Assembly (NCBI GenBank): GCA_003024175.1
Contig: MDYQ01000320.1
Coordinates: 1 to 24,626 of the forward strand
From: Planoprotostelium fungivorum
Taxonomy: Eukaryota > Evosea > Variosea > Cavosteliida > Cavosteliaceae
Length of the DNA: 24,626 nt
Direction: 5' to 3'
Shown: positions 1 through 10,500 of the stretch, piece by piece
Position numbering within the stretch: position 1 is the stretch's first letter
How the letters are laid out: every line of letters begins with the position of its first letter
The notes under the pieces: model-generated
Seen by the model: only the letters and a program-made list of their open reading frames with translations
What the model was told of the DNA's origin: nothing
Database searches by the model: none
Program-made: the position numbers and the translations under genes

Positions 1-430
1 TGGTGAGACGAGTAGTGATAGCAGTGGCATATGTGTTCATCACTGACGAGCGATGGTAAGTGTGCTATGATGCTAGACAGAGACTGACGTGACACAGGTC
101 AGCAACAGTGATGCGGTTTCTGCTTCTCACTGCTCTCTTTCTGCATCTTGTCTTCTCTCCTTTTGTCACAGCAGCAGGGCAGTGGCTAGAGACAATATGT
201 CTTCTGTCTCTGTGCTGTCTGACAGTATTGAACGGACAGCTAGAATACAGATACTCTCACGCTTTCCTGGTGATCTGTCAGCATCTTACATCAGATGGAC
301 TCACACACCACAGGGCATCATAGCCCTTCCATTTGTGGCCAGTCTGATCATTGTGATCTACAAGCTATGGATGAAACGGAGGAAGAAGTATACACAGTAC
401 GAGCCTCTCGTTACTTCAGAAGAACTGTAG
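1..430 (+). CDS. 3' end of a beta-helix/Cys-rich/multipass membrane protein (partial copy of the array family)
   Basis: This is the C-terminal part of a gene that begins outside the window. The model is exons <1-55, 98-269 and 314-430, with introns 56-97 (GTAAG...CACAG) and 270-313 (GTGATC...CACAG). The last three membrane segments are visible: one starting VRRVVIAVAYVF, the hydrophobic stretch MRFLLLTALFLHLVF, and a final helix before WMKRRKK. The tail is YTQYEPLVTSEEL and stop. Exon borders and sequence match the 3' ends of the four complete copies in this window almost base for base, so the membership is solid. The tail carries a YEPL tyrosine-type sorting motif if it is cytoplasmic. Function is unknown; a surface receptor or transporter is inferred only from architecture. 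Confidence 0.85.
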
Positions 431-709
431 CAACAGCCTTGTCTTGCATCTCGAATCATGTTTGGTCTATCACTATTCTCGTAGAAAGTAAAAAGAAAGA
501 GTTCTAGTGCATTCCATTTGACATGATTGGCTCATTGTACAATGAGCCAATTGGCGTGATCTCCTTCTCCGTCTTCTCTTGTGATGGCCTCCATCACTTA
601 CTGTCCCGTTACTCGGTATCTTCTCTCAACTTCTTCTTTACTGTATGATCCCCGAATCAAATGACAGATACTTTTGTCGCTTATTTACATTTTACAAAGG
701 AGACTTCGG
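431..709. other. Spacer between two tandem family copies; putative promoter of copy A
   Basis: This 279-bp spacer holds no credible gene. It should contain the 3' end of the upstream copy and the promoter of copy A. Its only striking element is a perfect 26-bp palindrome at 526-551. No canonical AATAAA was seen just after the stop at 430. The 17 bases directly before the copy A ATG (693-709) resemble the leader of copy B. Confidence 0.6.
526..551. repeat. Perfect 26-bp palindrome with CCAAT/ATTGG ends
   Basis: The sequence starts ATTGGCTCATTG and ends CAATGAGCCAAT around a central GTAC dyad, and is fully self-complementary over 26 bases. The flanking bases 525 and 552 do not pair. The two ends are CCAAT boxes in opposite orientation. 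It lies 158 bp upstream of the copy A start codon, so a dimeric regulatory site or a cruciform/hairpin in the upstream gene's 3' region are both possible. Confidence 0.8.
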
Positions 710-3700
710 ATGATCGAACGGCTTCTCTGTCTTTCTGTCCTCTCATACCTTGCTGCGTCTTCGGACGCCTGTGAGGTCTATGTGGACAATCAGGCAGGAA
801 CTGATCTCGCCCCGTGTGGAAATGTAACAAACCCCTGCAGAAGCATTCCACCAAATAGTACGAACGTGTGTCTATCTCCTGGTCAGTGTAACGTCACAGA
901 TCGACTACCCTCTCAAATGCGAGGATGGTCAGTGGGAGTAGGAGCACAGGTGAGACTCTCCATAGAACGAGAATTAACTATTCACAGATCCCACGAGTTA
1001 CCTGTAACAACAAAGTGACCATCTCTTGTGAAAAGCAATCTTCTTTGGACTGGAATCTTTTAGACATCAGTGATTGTAATGTGCATAAGGGTGAGATTGA
1101 TACACAGATCGCAGGTGATGTAGTCTCACAACATCAGATCTTCGGTGAAGGCACCTCCATCAATTCGACCGTCAGCGATTGTCTCTTCGACGACACCAAC
1201 ATGATTCTGATCCATTCCTCTCCCGAATCACCCAAAACGACATCCGTGGCCCCCTCCCTCTTCCGTTTCATCGGTAATCAGCTCTTGGGCTCTTCCAAAT
1301 TCTCGTTCGAAGACAACACCACGGGCGGCCAATCGTACCAAGAGTTCATCAACAACACGTGTCCCAACGCCCCGACCATCGTGGCGCAGATCACTCTCCA
1401 CATCGCATGGACCGGTGCGTACGACCGAGAGAGCAGAACCAGACGCCACCTCCTCGTAGAAAATAACACGATGCCCGCCCTCTGGCTGCATCTCGACACT
1501 CCAAACACGCCGCAATTGAACATCACCGGAAATCATTTTGAATACTGCTACGTCATTTCCGTGGTCTCCTCTGAGAATGAGTACGAAAGCTCCTTGGTGT
1601 GGGTCGAGAGAAACACGATGACCGTCTTCACTTATACAAAGTCGGGCGCGCAAAGTTATGGACCGCTCGTGGTAAGACATAATCGCATGGACTCTGCACA
1701 AATCTTCTCCAATGGATTGAATGTCATCTTTCAACACAACATCTTGAGAGACTTTGGGGTGCACGAGGTGAAGTCGACTTCCATAGGTGATCGACTGATC
1801 GATACAGACTGGAGGGTACGTACCAGGACTAGATGACGTCATAACGGATAACACTATCACCACCTTCGCGTACACGATCTTATTCTTCAATTCTCTCTTC
1901 ATGGGTCCCGGTGCAGTGCAGATCCGACACAACTTCATTTCCTCGGCTGAAATATCGGTCTCTACAAGCTACGATATAGAGCTCAACATGGTTGATAACA
2001 TTTGGACGGGCCCCAATGCTCATCAGACCTTCGCCTTACACGTCAGACAGTTACGCCGTTGTGTCTTCTCCATGGGAAACTTCAGCATGGACAACTACCG
2101 AGGAGGGATCAAGATCGCCAGCGCAGCGCAGTCCTCCATTTACATCCGATACGGCAGGTGAATTGAAGATCGAAATTTCATGTCGAATCGTTATAGACTC
2201 AACATTGCACAGCATCCGCAGTAGTGAGAAGGGAGGCATATCCATCTCTGTTGAGAATACTTACGTCGACATTGCTTACGTCACCCTCTACAACAATACC
2301 AGCCCCACTGTAGGTGGTGCTATCTCCGTATCTGCATCAATAGAGGGTGTGATCGCGGTTAGAGACTGCAGTCTGATCCACAATCGATCGCCTCACAGCT
2401 CTGCAGTCTCTTTATCATCTGAAGAATATATAATAGTGAGAGTCGAATGCAATGAATGAATTATTGATGATGACAGGTGACGAACGTCAGTATCATCGTA
2501 CAAGATGACATCGATCAACCTCTCGTCGATCACTCTGTCTTCACTTTCAACGGTCATTATCACTATGAGAACGTATCACTGTCGTGCGCAGAAGAGAGAT
2601 ATTTGGCTTCATCCAACGTTTCATCATCGCTCGTGTGGAGCTGCAGACCGTGTGCTACTGGAACATACTTTCTGGGCAGAGGAGAAATGGTAGAGGATGT
2701 CGAGAAGGGCAACAAGTGCACGAGATGTCCAGAGAAGGGAGTGGAATGCGTGGATGGAAAGACACCCATAGTGAGACTCCGTCAAGATTTCATTTTATGT
2801 CTAATTGCGCGTGATCATCATCTGACCATTACAGAGTGCGCCCAACTATTGGTGTGGAAAGAACAGTTTACAACAGCTCATCTGTCACAACTGTCCCAGC
2901 GGCTATTGCAACGAGACAGCTCATCTGTGGAACAGCTCATGCATCGGTCATCGCAGTGGCGAGCTGTGTGGCGGCTGTGCAGACGGATACACACTTGGCT
3001 TTCTCACATCTGCTTGCCTGCCTGTCGATCACTGCAGACACGAGTGGATAGGACTGCTCTCTATCATCCCTTTCGTCTACGTGACAGTGCTGCTGTTCCT
3101 ACCGATAGGAGATGGGTCAATGTGGAAGTCGATGTCATACTTTGTACAGACCGTGCCTCTTTTACGTGAGATTCTTTCTACTGAGAACCGTTTGTTTCTC
3201 TCATACATCCCTCATCTTTGCCAAATAATGATGGAGCTTACAGTGAAGCAAGAGAAGCAGAACAGCATCATCACGATGTTCTCTTCTCTGTTCACTACGC
3301 CCACCAACATGGGCTCTTCTTCCCTTGGGTTCTGCATTGGTCAGATGGACTACATTGAGAGAGAGTTCATATCTCTCTATGTCCCAGCTGGCACTGTCAT
3401 CCTCTTCCTCTTCGGGTGTCTATGCATCCTATTGTATCACAAGATGGGCTGTACAATGCCACGACGAAAGATTATGTTTCTGACACAAGCGCTGAACAAG
3501 AGAAGCATGCTGAGTCGATGTACAACAGGCCTGGTGACAGGCTTCTTGCTGATGTACAGCGGACTGATAGCGTCATATCTGAAGCTGTACTTTTGCATAG
3601 AGGTGAGTGATGATAACAGAAGAACGAAGTAGGAGACTGAGAGAAGACAGATAGAGCCGGGGCGATGGGTGATGTACAATGCAGGAACAGAGAGATGTGA

Positions 3701-4431
3701 TCAGTGGTGGAGAACAATTCTCATCTCAGTGGCATCTATTCTTCTGTTACCGCTTCCTTTAGTAGTCTTCTTTGTTAGGTGTGTTTATTCCTTTTCTATT
3801 TTTCTTTACCTCACTGTCGGATTTCAGGCGAAGACTGAAAGGAACGGAAAGAGAGACAGGCAGAGATGTGCTCATGGTCTTAGACGGCTGCTACAGACAG
3901 TCTACAAAGTGAGCACAGACTGATCAACAGGTACAAGCAGAAGAGAGAGTGACATGAGAGCAGGTACTGGGAAAGTGTGTACATGGTGAGACGAGTAGTG
4001 ATAGCAGTGGCATATGTGTTCATCACTGACGAGCGATGGTAAGTGTGTTATGCTAGACAGAGACTGACGTGTCACAGGTCAGCGACAGTGATGCGGTTTC
4101 TGCTTCTCACTGCTCTCTTTCTGCACCTCTTTTTCACACCTTTCATCACAGCAGCAGGGCAATGGCTAGAGACAATATGTCTTCTGTCTCTGTGCTGTCT
4201 GACAGTGCTGAACGGACAGCTGGAAGAGAGATACTCTCACGCCTTTCTGGTGATCTGCCAGCATCTCTTGCTGACAGCTGGACTGAAGAAGTACAGGTCA
4301 TCATCTCGTTACCGTTTGTGACGAGTCTGATCATCATCATCCACCAACTCTGGATGAAGCGAAAGAACAAGAGAGACGTCACACGATACGAGCCTCTCCT
4401 CATGATGGAAGAATCTGTCATCGAAACATGA
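710..4431 (+). CDS. Family copy A: Pmp-like beta-helix ectodomain, Cys-rich module, multipass membrane protein
   Basis: Model: exons 710-949, 988-1767, 1808-2157, 2213-2435, 2477-2770, 2835-3165, 3244-3602, 3651-3778, 3828-3908, 3964-4038, 4078-4249 and 4297-4431, about 1055 residues. The ATG at 710 is chosen because it starts a signal peptide (MIERLLCLSVLSYLAASS) and matches the starts of the other copies. CEVYVDNQAG...CG...PCRSIP is a typical first coil of a right-handed parallel beta-helix. The helix continues to about residue 530, with NNTSPTVGGAI and IHNRSPHSSAV repeats. A Cys-rich module follows (CRPCATGTYFLGRG, CTRCPEKGVEC, then CHNCPSGYC, ELCGGCADGYTLGF), then about eight hydrophobic helices from residue 700 to 1030. 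The tail contains RYEPLLMM. Relative to copies B-D, about 23 codons of exon 2 are missing near 1081, where intron-like sequence (1081-1137) can be read through or spliced in frame. Function unknown; a surface receptor or transporter is inferred. Confidence 0.85.
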
Positions 4432-4483
4432 TTCATCACCATCACGATCCTCGTTTATCTTTATCTTCCGATTCCACATATGT
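4432..4483. other. Convergent 3'-3' spacer between copy A and ALDH7
   Basis: Only 52 bp separate the stop codons of copy A (+) and the aldehyde dehydrogenase (-), so both transcripts must end here or overlap. The pyrimidine-rich 12-mer TATCTTTATCTT (4456-4467) recurs in the other convergent spacer at 7538-7549. No AATAAA is present on either strand. Confidence 0.6.
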
Positions 4484-6466
4484 TCAAGAGAAGTTGATGC
4501 CCTGAGCCAGAGGAAGAGACTTTCCATAGTTGATCGTGCTGGTGACTCTCCTCATGTACTGCTTCCAAGAGTCACCACCGCTCTCTCTGCCACCTCCTGT
4601 CTCTTTCTCTCCACCGAATGCTCCTCCCACTTCAGCACCATTCGTCGGCACGTTGACGTTGACGATACCACAGTCTGAGCCGCTGGGGCCGATCCATTTG
4701 AATGCATTGCCGACGTTGCGAGTGAACAGACTCGATGACAGACCCTGTGGCACTTCGTTGTTGTACAGGATGGCGTTCTCGATGGATGAGCACTTGATGA
4801 TGTAGAGGATGGGAACAAAGAGCTCTTCTTTGACGATGGGCTTGTCGTGCTCGATCGTGACGATGGTTGGCTCGACGAAATTTCCACCGTTCGTGCCGAG
4901 GAAGTTGCCTCCGGCGATGATCTTGCCGCCTTCGCTCTGGATTCTCTTCAGACCTTCGGTGTATTCCTTGACAGCCGATTGAGTGTGGAGGGGTCCACAC
5001 AAGACACCTGGAAGAGATGAGCGTCATGATGATGATGGCGATGTGAAATGGATGATGATGTGATCATGGTGTGGAAGAGATGATGCGATCGTGATCATGA
5101 GATGATGGTGAGTCGTGGTGTACCTTCTTCTAATGGGCTTCCGATCTTGATGGTCTTGTACGCTCTGGTCAGACGATCCACCACCTCATCGTACACCTTC
5201 TCGTGGACGATCTGATCATCACCATTAGCTCTCATCTTCCATCTCTTCTCTCACCAATCTTCTGCAGGTCGTGCAACGTTGACCGCAAGTGCCTACGGCA
5301 GCGAAGAGAGCTGAACGGACGGCCATGTCGATGTCTGCATCATCCATGATGATGAGGGCGTTGTTGCCTCCCAACTCTAAGATGGTTCTACCGAAGCGAG
5401 AGTGAACCGAAGTGCTGACACGGGTTCCAATCTGCATCATGCGATCAGATGATGATGTCGAATGGACGCGAAGAGGTGCATGCGTGCACGATCCCATGTG
5501 GACGTGATGTGAAAGATGATGAGTCGTTCGGATGTGATGGAGATGATCTGAGGGGACTCACGTTGGTAGATCCGGTGAATGAAACGAGGGCCAGCCTCTT
5601 ATCTTGAATGAGAAGCTCACCAATGGATCTGCCGGGGCCGCAGATGAGAGAGAAGATGGCGGGGGGAACGTTCATCTTCTTTAAGACACGATCGACGATC
5701 TTTGTGATGGCGATGCTGCAGAGAGACGTAGTGGTGGCACCCTTCCAGATCTGAGCGTTACCGCAGATGAGACTGAGAGCTGCGTTCCAGCCACACACGG
5801 CCATTGGAAAGTTGAAGGCAGTGATGACACCGATGAGACCGAGGGGGTTCCAGTTCTCCAGCATGAAATGCTCGGGTCCTAACGTGGAGATGAGATGAAG
5901 AAATGCACTTGAGGAAGATGGGATGGAAAATGATATGGGAACGTAATCGAGAAGATGGATGGATGCAAGTGGAGAGACTCACTCTCTGATGGCAACACTT
6001 GTCCTCCGATGGTTCTGGACATTCCTTGTGCCATGTCACAGATATCGACAAACTCTTGGACTTCTCCTCTTCCTTCGACGAGGATCTTTCCCATCTCTAA
6101 TGAGACGAGCTTGCCGAGAGGCTCGATGAACTTCTGGACCTCTTGACCGATGGCTCTGACGAGTTCTCCTCTCTTCGGCATGGGAGTGGCTTGCCATTCC
6201 ACCGTTGTAGCTTGCATGCTCTTGATGCAGCGCTCATAGTCGGCGGCGGTACCCTGTATGACGTCAGTTTTTGTGATCGTATTGGAAAATGAGATGTAAC
6301 TCACTCCTCTAATTCTTGCAATGGGCTTGTTGTTAGCAGGGTTCACGGTTGTGAAATACTCCCCAGAACCGAACCATTCTCCATCGTAGACTCCTTCATT
6401 CTCCTCCTCAATGCCCAACTCCTTCAGGAAGGGATAGTCTTTGAATGTGAGTTCTGCGTTGCTCAT
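4484..6466 (-). CDS. ALDH7A1-like: ALDH7-family (antiquitin-like) semialdehyde dehydrogenase
   Basis: Model, from the start: exons 6466-6305, 6253-5983, 5878-5562, 5431-5255, 5211-5124 and 5007-4484, 512 residues, the usual length for cytosolic ALDH7. The family oxidises 2-aminoadipate 6-semialdehyde, and some betaine and lipid aldehydes, using NAD+; it serves lysine catabolism. Visible signatures are the N-terminal [41 protein letters not shown] in the cofactor region, LELGGNN with the general-base Glu269, and GQRCTT with the nucleophilic Cys303. Further on are [35 protein letters not shown] and the C-terminal LPLAQGINF. All catalytic residues are present, so the gene looks intact. There is no obvious mitochondrial presequence. 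It shares a divergent upstream region with the thioredoxin-like gene. Introns are 43-130 nt and rich in CAT repeats. Confidence 0.95.
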
Positions 6467-6736
6467 GTTGGGTGTTGGAGGTTTGGAGGTTTGCTTTGTG
6501 TGTTCTTCTCTTCCGGCGTCTGTCAGTTGTCGACATTGTTGGATTACAATTTACAAATCAGGGAAACCTTTCACCCCTTTGAAACGCTCCTGTTTTGCGA
6601 TCGTCGCGTCATCAACATCGAGATTGACTGACTCTCCTGCCGCTTGTGAAAGGAGATCCAAGAGAAGATATGACGGCTTATATACCGAATGACCTCCAGG
6701 TGGGGCAATGGATAGAAAGAAGATGGAGAGACTGAT
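6467..6736. promoter_or_regulatory. Divergent promoter region between ALDH7 and thioredoxin-like genes
   Basis: This 270-bp spacer lies between two head-to-head start codons and must hold both promoters. No strong known motif was recognised. An upstream ATG at 6670 begins a short reading frame (MTAYIPNDLQ...) that ends in TGA before the chosen start. It could be an uORF, or a first exon spliced from 6700 to the AG just before 6748, so the thioredoxin start is not certain. Confidence 0.5.
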
Positions 6737-7519
6737 ATGGGCGTCAAGTTTGTCAAGGGACAACATGTGGATTTTAGTGATCTCATGTCGAAGAAACAGT
6801 CCGTTTTTGTATTTGAATTTTGGGTGATCTGATGGAATGGTGACTGTGAATACTTACGTCCACTCAGGCCACTTGGTGTGGGCCATGCAGACAGACCGTA
6901 GGTCATCTCACACAATTACAGAAGCAATATGAATCACAGAATGTCATCTTTGTGGGCATCTCTGATGAAGATGAAACGGTGGGCATCTTCTGTTTTTTCT
7001 CGATCTCATCATCCTCTGCAAAAGATCTGATGGACTCAATCATTACAGACGGTGAAACGTTTTGTCGATCAAATGGGAAGTAAGATGGATTACCGCGTCG
7101 CCATTGATCGAAACCGAAAGATGAACGAGAACTACATGCAGAGTTTCAACGTAAGAGGTGAGATCGTCTTCGTGTGTGGCCTCCATCGAACATGAGAAAG
7201 GCATACCTCACGCTTTCATCGTGGACAAGGAGGGTAAAATAGCTTGGCACGGTCATCCAGGAGAGGGTGAGACATCGCCATCATCATCCATCCTCTAAAG
7301 ATGCATCATCTCATTCGAATAGGTAGCTTCGGTGTAGAGATACAGAAGGCAGTCAACGCGAGAGCGAAGCCGAGCATCGATCACAAGAGCATGAGTGAAG
7401 AACAGCAGAACGTCTTGTCGGTGTCTGACATCAAGTCCATCCTCAAATATCATCACGTCGATTTCTCTGGCGCAGTGGAAAAGCAAGACTTGTTAGACCT
7501 TTTGAGAAGCAAGTGTTGA
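6737..7519 (+). CDS. Thioredoxin-like (TlpA/redoxin-type) protein with C-terminal SAP/ARMET-like segment
   Basis: Model: exons 6737-6823, 6868-6978, 7049-7157, 7201-7266 and 7323-7519, 189 residues. The core is a thioredoxin fold: FVFEFWATWCGPC puts the redox-active CGPC at residues 33-36, followed by NVIFVGIS and, near residue 120, PHAFIVDKEGKIAW with the cis-Pro. HGHPGE follows, as in TlpA-like proteins. A final helical segment (VSDIKSILKYHHVDF, EKQDLLDLLRSKC) resembles the SAP-like C-terminal domain of ARMET/MANF proteins. The ATG at 6737 gives the natural start MGVKFVKGQHVDF; no signal peptide is seen, which suggests cytosolic disulfide reductase or peroxide-response work. An alternative first exon could begin at 6670. 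The gene shares its upstream region with ALDH7. Confidence 0.88.
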
Positions 7520-7527
7520 TCGTGAAA

Positions 7528-7533
7528 AATAAA
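7528..7533 (+). other. Poly(A) signal AATAAA of the thioredoxin-like gene
   Basis: A canonical AATAAA lies 8 bases after the stop codon at 7519, in the 54-bp convergent spacer before the stop of family copy B. The T-rich tract TATCTTTATCTT (7538-7549) follows it and would serve as a downstream element. Confidence 0.6.
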
Positions 7534-7573
7534 ACTCTATCTTTATCTTTTTCTTGAGGGCAACGTGGAAGTT

Positions 7574-10500
7574 TCACATTTCTTCGTTGAGAAGAAGTGG
7601 CTCGTTATCTATTTCATCTCTCTTCTTACATTTCATCCAAAGTTTGTGGATGATGACGATCAGACTCGTCACAAACGGTAACAAGATGATGACCTGCAAC
7701 ACCGTCAGTCTCATCTATAACGAGTGCTCACGAGAAAGGTGTAAGAGTATCTCTCTTCCAGCTGTCCGTTCAATACCGTCAGACAGCACAGAGACAGAAG
7801 ACATATTGTCTCTAGCCACTGCCCTGCTGCTGTGACAAAAGGAGAGAAGACAAGATGCAGAAAGAGAGCAGTGAGAAGCAGAAACCGCATCACTGTTGCT
7901 GACCTGTGTCACGTCAGTCTCAGTCCAGTACAAGGTGCTCACCATCGCTCGTCAGTGACGAACACATATGCCACTGCTATCACTACTCGCCTCACCATGT
8001 ACACACTCTCCCAGTACCTGCTCTCACGTCACTCTCTCTTCTGCTTCGTGCTCTATTGTTGTATGCTCACTTTGTAGAGTGTCTGTAGCAGCCGTCTAAG
8101 ACCATGAGCACATCTCTGCCTGTCTCTCTTTCCGTCCCTTTCAGTCTTCGCCTGCATCGTGTCACAATTGATCACACAAAGACGTTGTTTCACCTGATGA
8201 AGATGAGAAGAAGAGGAGAAGGCAGTAACAGGATAGATGCCACTGAGATGAGAACAGTCCTCCATGACTGATCACATGTCTCTGTTCCTGCATTGTACAT
8301 CACCCATCGCCCCGGCTCTATCTGTCTCCCCTCAGTCTTCTCTTCTCCTGCATCTTTCTCTTCTTCTCTCACCTCTATGCAGAAGTACAGCTTCAGATAT
8401 GACGCTATCAGCCCGCTGTACATCAGCAAGAAACCTGCCACAAGGCCTGTTGTACATCGACTCAGCATGCTTCTCTTGTTCAGTGCGTTTGTCAGAAAGA
8501 TGATCTTTCGTCGTGGCATTGTGCAGCCCATCTTGTGGTACAAGAGAGTGCACAGACAGGCAAAGAGGAAGAGAAAGATAGTACCAGCTGGGATGTAGAG
8601 AGACAATAACTCTCTCTGAATATAGTCCAATCTCCCAATGCAGAAACCCAGCCAAGAGGAAGAGCCCATGTTGGTGGGCGTGGTGAACAGAGATGAGAAC
8701 ATCGTGGTGACGCTGCTCTGTCTCTCTTGTTTTACTGTTGTTATCAGTCTCGATGATCACAAAATGCGAATGGTATGATACTTACATATGAGTGGGACTG
8801 TCTGTACAAAGTATGACATCGACTTCCACACTGCTCCGTCTCCTATCGGCACAAACAGCAACACTGCCACGTAGATGACAGGCACCATAGAGAGCAGTCC
8901 TATCCACTCGTGTCTGCAGTGATCGACAGGCAGACAAGCAGATGTGAGAAAGCCAAGTGTGTAGCCATCTGCACAGCCGCCGCACAGCTCGCCGCTGCGA
9001 TGACCGATGCATGAGCTGTTCCACAAGTGCGCACTCTCGTTGCAGTAGCCGCTGGGACAGTTGTGACAGATGAGCTGCTGTACAGCGTTCTTGCCACACC
9101 AATAGTTTGGTTTAGCCTGTGGCAGATGAACAACTACAGATGATGACGACACGTCAGCGTCTGATCACAGTGATGATGATGACGACACAGAGCGGATGAT
9201 GATTCGGACGATGACTATCATGATCGGTTGGACGATCACAAAGGTGGTAGAAATTATGATGGTAAGATAAATATGGTTCACCTGGGGTGTCTTTCCGTCC
9301 ATACATTCCACACCCTTCTCTGGACATCTCGTGCACTCGTTGCCCTTCTCGACATCCTCTATCACTTCTCCTCTGCCAAGAAAGTATGTGCCACTTGAAC
9401 ACGGTCTACAGCTCCACACGAGAGAAGAAGAGGCGTTGGATGAAGCCAAGTATCTCTCTTCTGCACAAGACAGTGACACGTTCTTGTAGTCGTGTGTTCC
9501 ATACAGATAGACGACAGAGTGATCGTTGAGAGGGTTATCTACATCATCTTCCACGATGATCTCCACGTTTTCGACCTTTCATCATCAGCTGTCGGCGCAC
9601 GAAATTTTGTCACCTGAATGTCTCCACCAGAGATCGACAGGGCAGAACCGTGAGGTGATCGATTGTGGATCAGTCTGCAGTCCCGAATCAAAACGGTCTG
9701 TTCTGTACCCGATGTGGAGATGGAAATTGCACCACCCACGGTGGGACTGGTGTTGTTGTACAGCGTGGAGGACTTGATGTCAATGTTGCTTTTCTCGACA
9801 GTCATGGATATAGCACCTCTTCCGCAGTTACTGATGCTGTAAGATTTCAGAATCATCACCAAGCTGAGATGGTACGATTCACCTCACGNAGATGATGACG
9901 ACACGTCAGCGTCTGATCACAGTGATGATGATGACGACACAGAGCGGATGATGATTCGGACGATGACTATCATGATCGGTTGAACGATCACAAAGGTGGT
10001 AGATATCATGATGGTCAGATAAATATGGCTCACCTGGGGTGTCTTTCCGTCGATGCATTCCACTCCCTCTGGACATCTCGTGCACTCGTTGCCCCTCTCT
10101 ACATCCTCTACCACTTCTCCTCTGCCCAGAAAGTATGTGCCACTTGCACACGGTCTACAGCTCCACACGAGAGAAGAAGAGGCGTTGGATGATGCCAAGT
10201 ATCTCTCTTCTGCACAAGACAGCGACAGGTTCTTGTAGTCGTGTGTTCCATACAGATAGACGACAGAGTGATCGTTGAGAGGGTTATCTACATCATCTTC
10301 CACGATGATCTCCACGTTTTCGACCTTTCATCATCAGCTGTCGGCGCACGAAATTTTGTCACCTGAATGTCGCCACCAGAGATCGACAGGGCAGAGCCTT
10401 GAGGCGATCGATTGTGGATCAGTCTGCAGTCTCGAATCAAAACGGTCTGTTCTGTAGTCGATGTGGAGATGGAAATTGCACCACCCACGGTGGGGCTAGT

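Noticed and set aside
674-709. Upstream TTG start extending copy A
   Set aside because: The ATG at 710 begins a clean signal peptide that matches the starts of copies B, C and D.
1091-1137. GTGAG...CAG intron in copy A
   Set aside because: Removing these 47 bases shifts the frame into TGA at once; read-through or a 57-base intron from 1081 keeps the frame.
1228-1938. 236-codon open frame on the - strand inside copy A
   Set aside because: It is antisense to the beta-helix exon, whose protein is conserved in three paralogs; the antisense product shows no recognisable domain.
9160-9240. GATGATGAC-rich tract as a satellite or CRISPR-like repeat
   Set aside because: The repeats are irregular, without constant spacing, and lie within a spliced intron.
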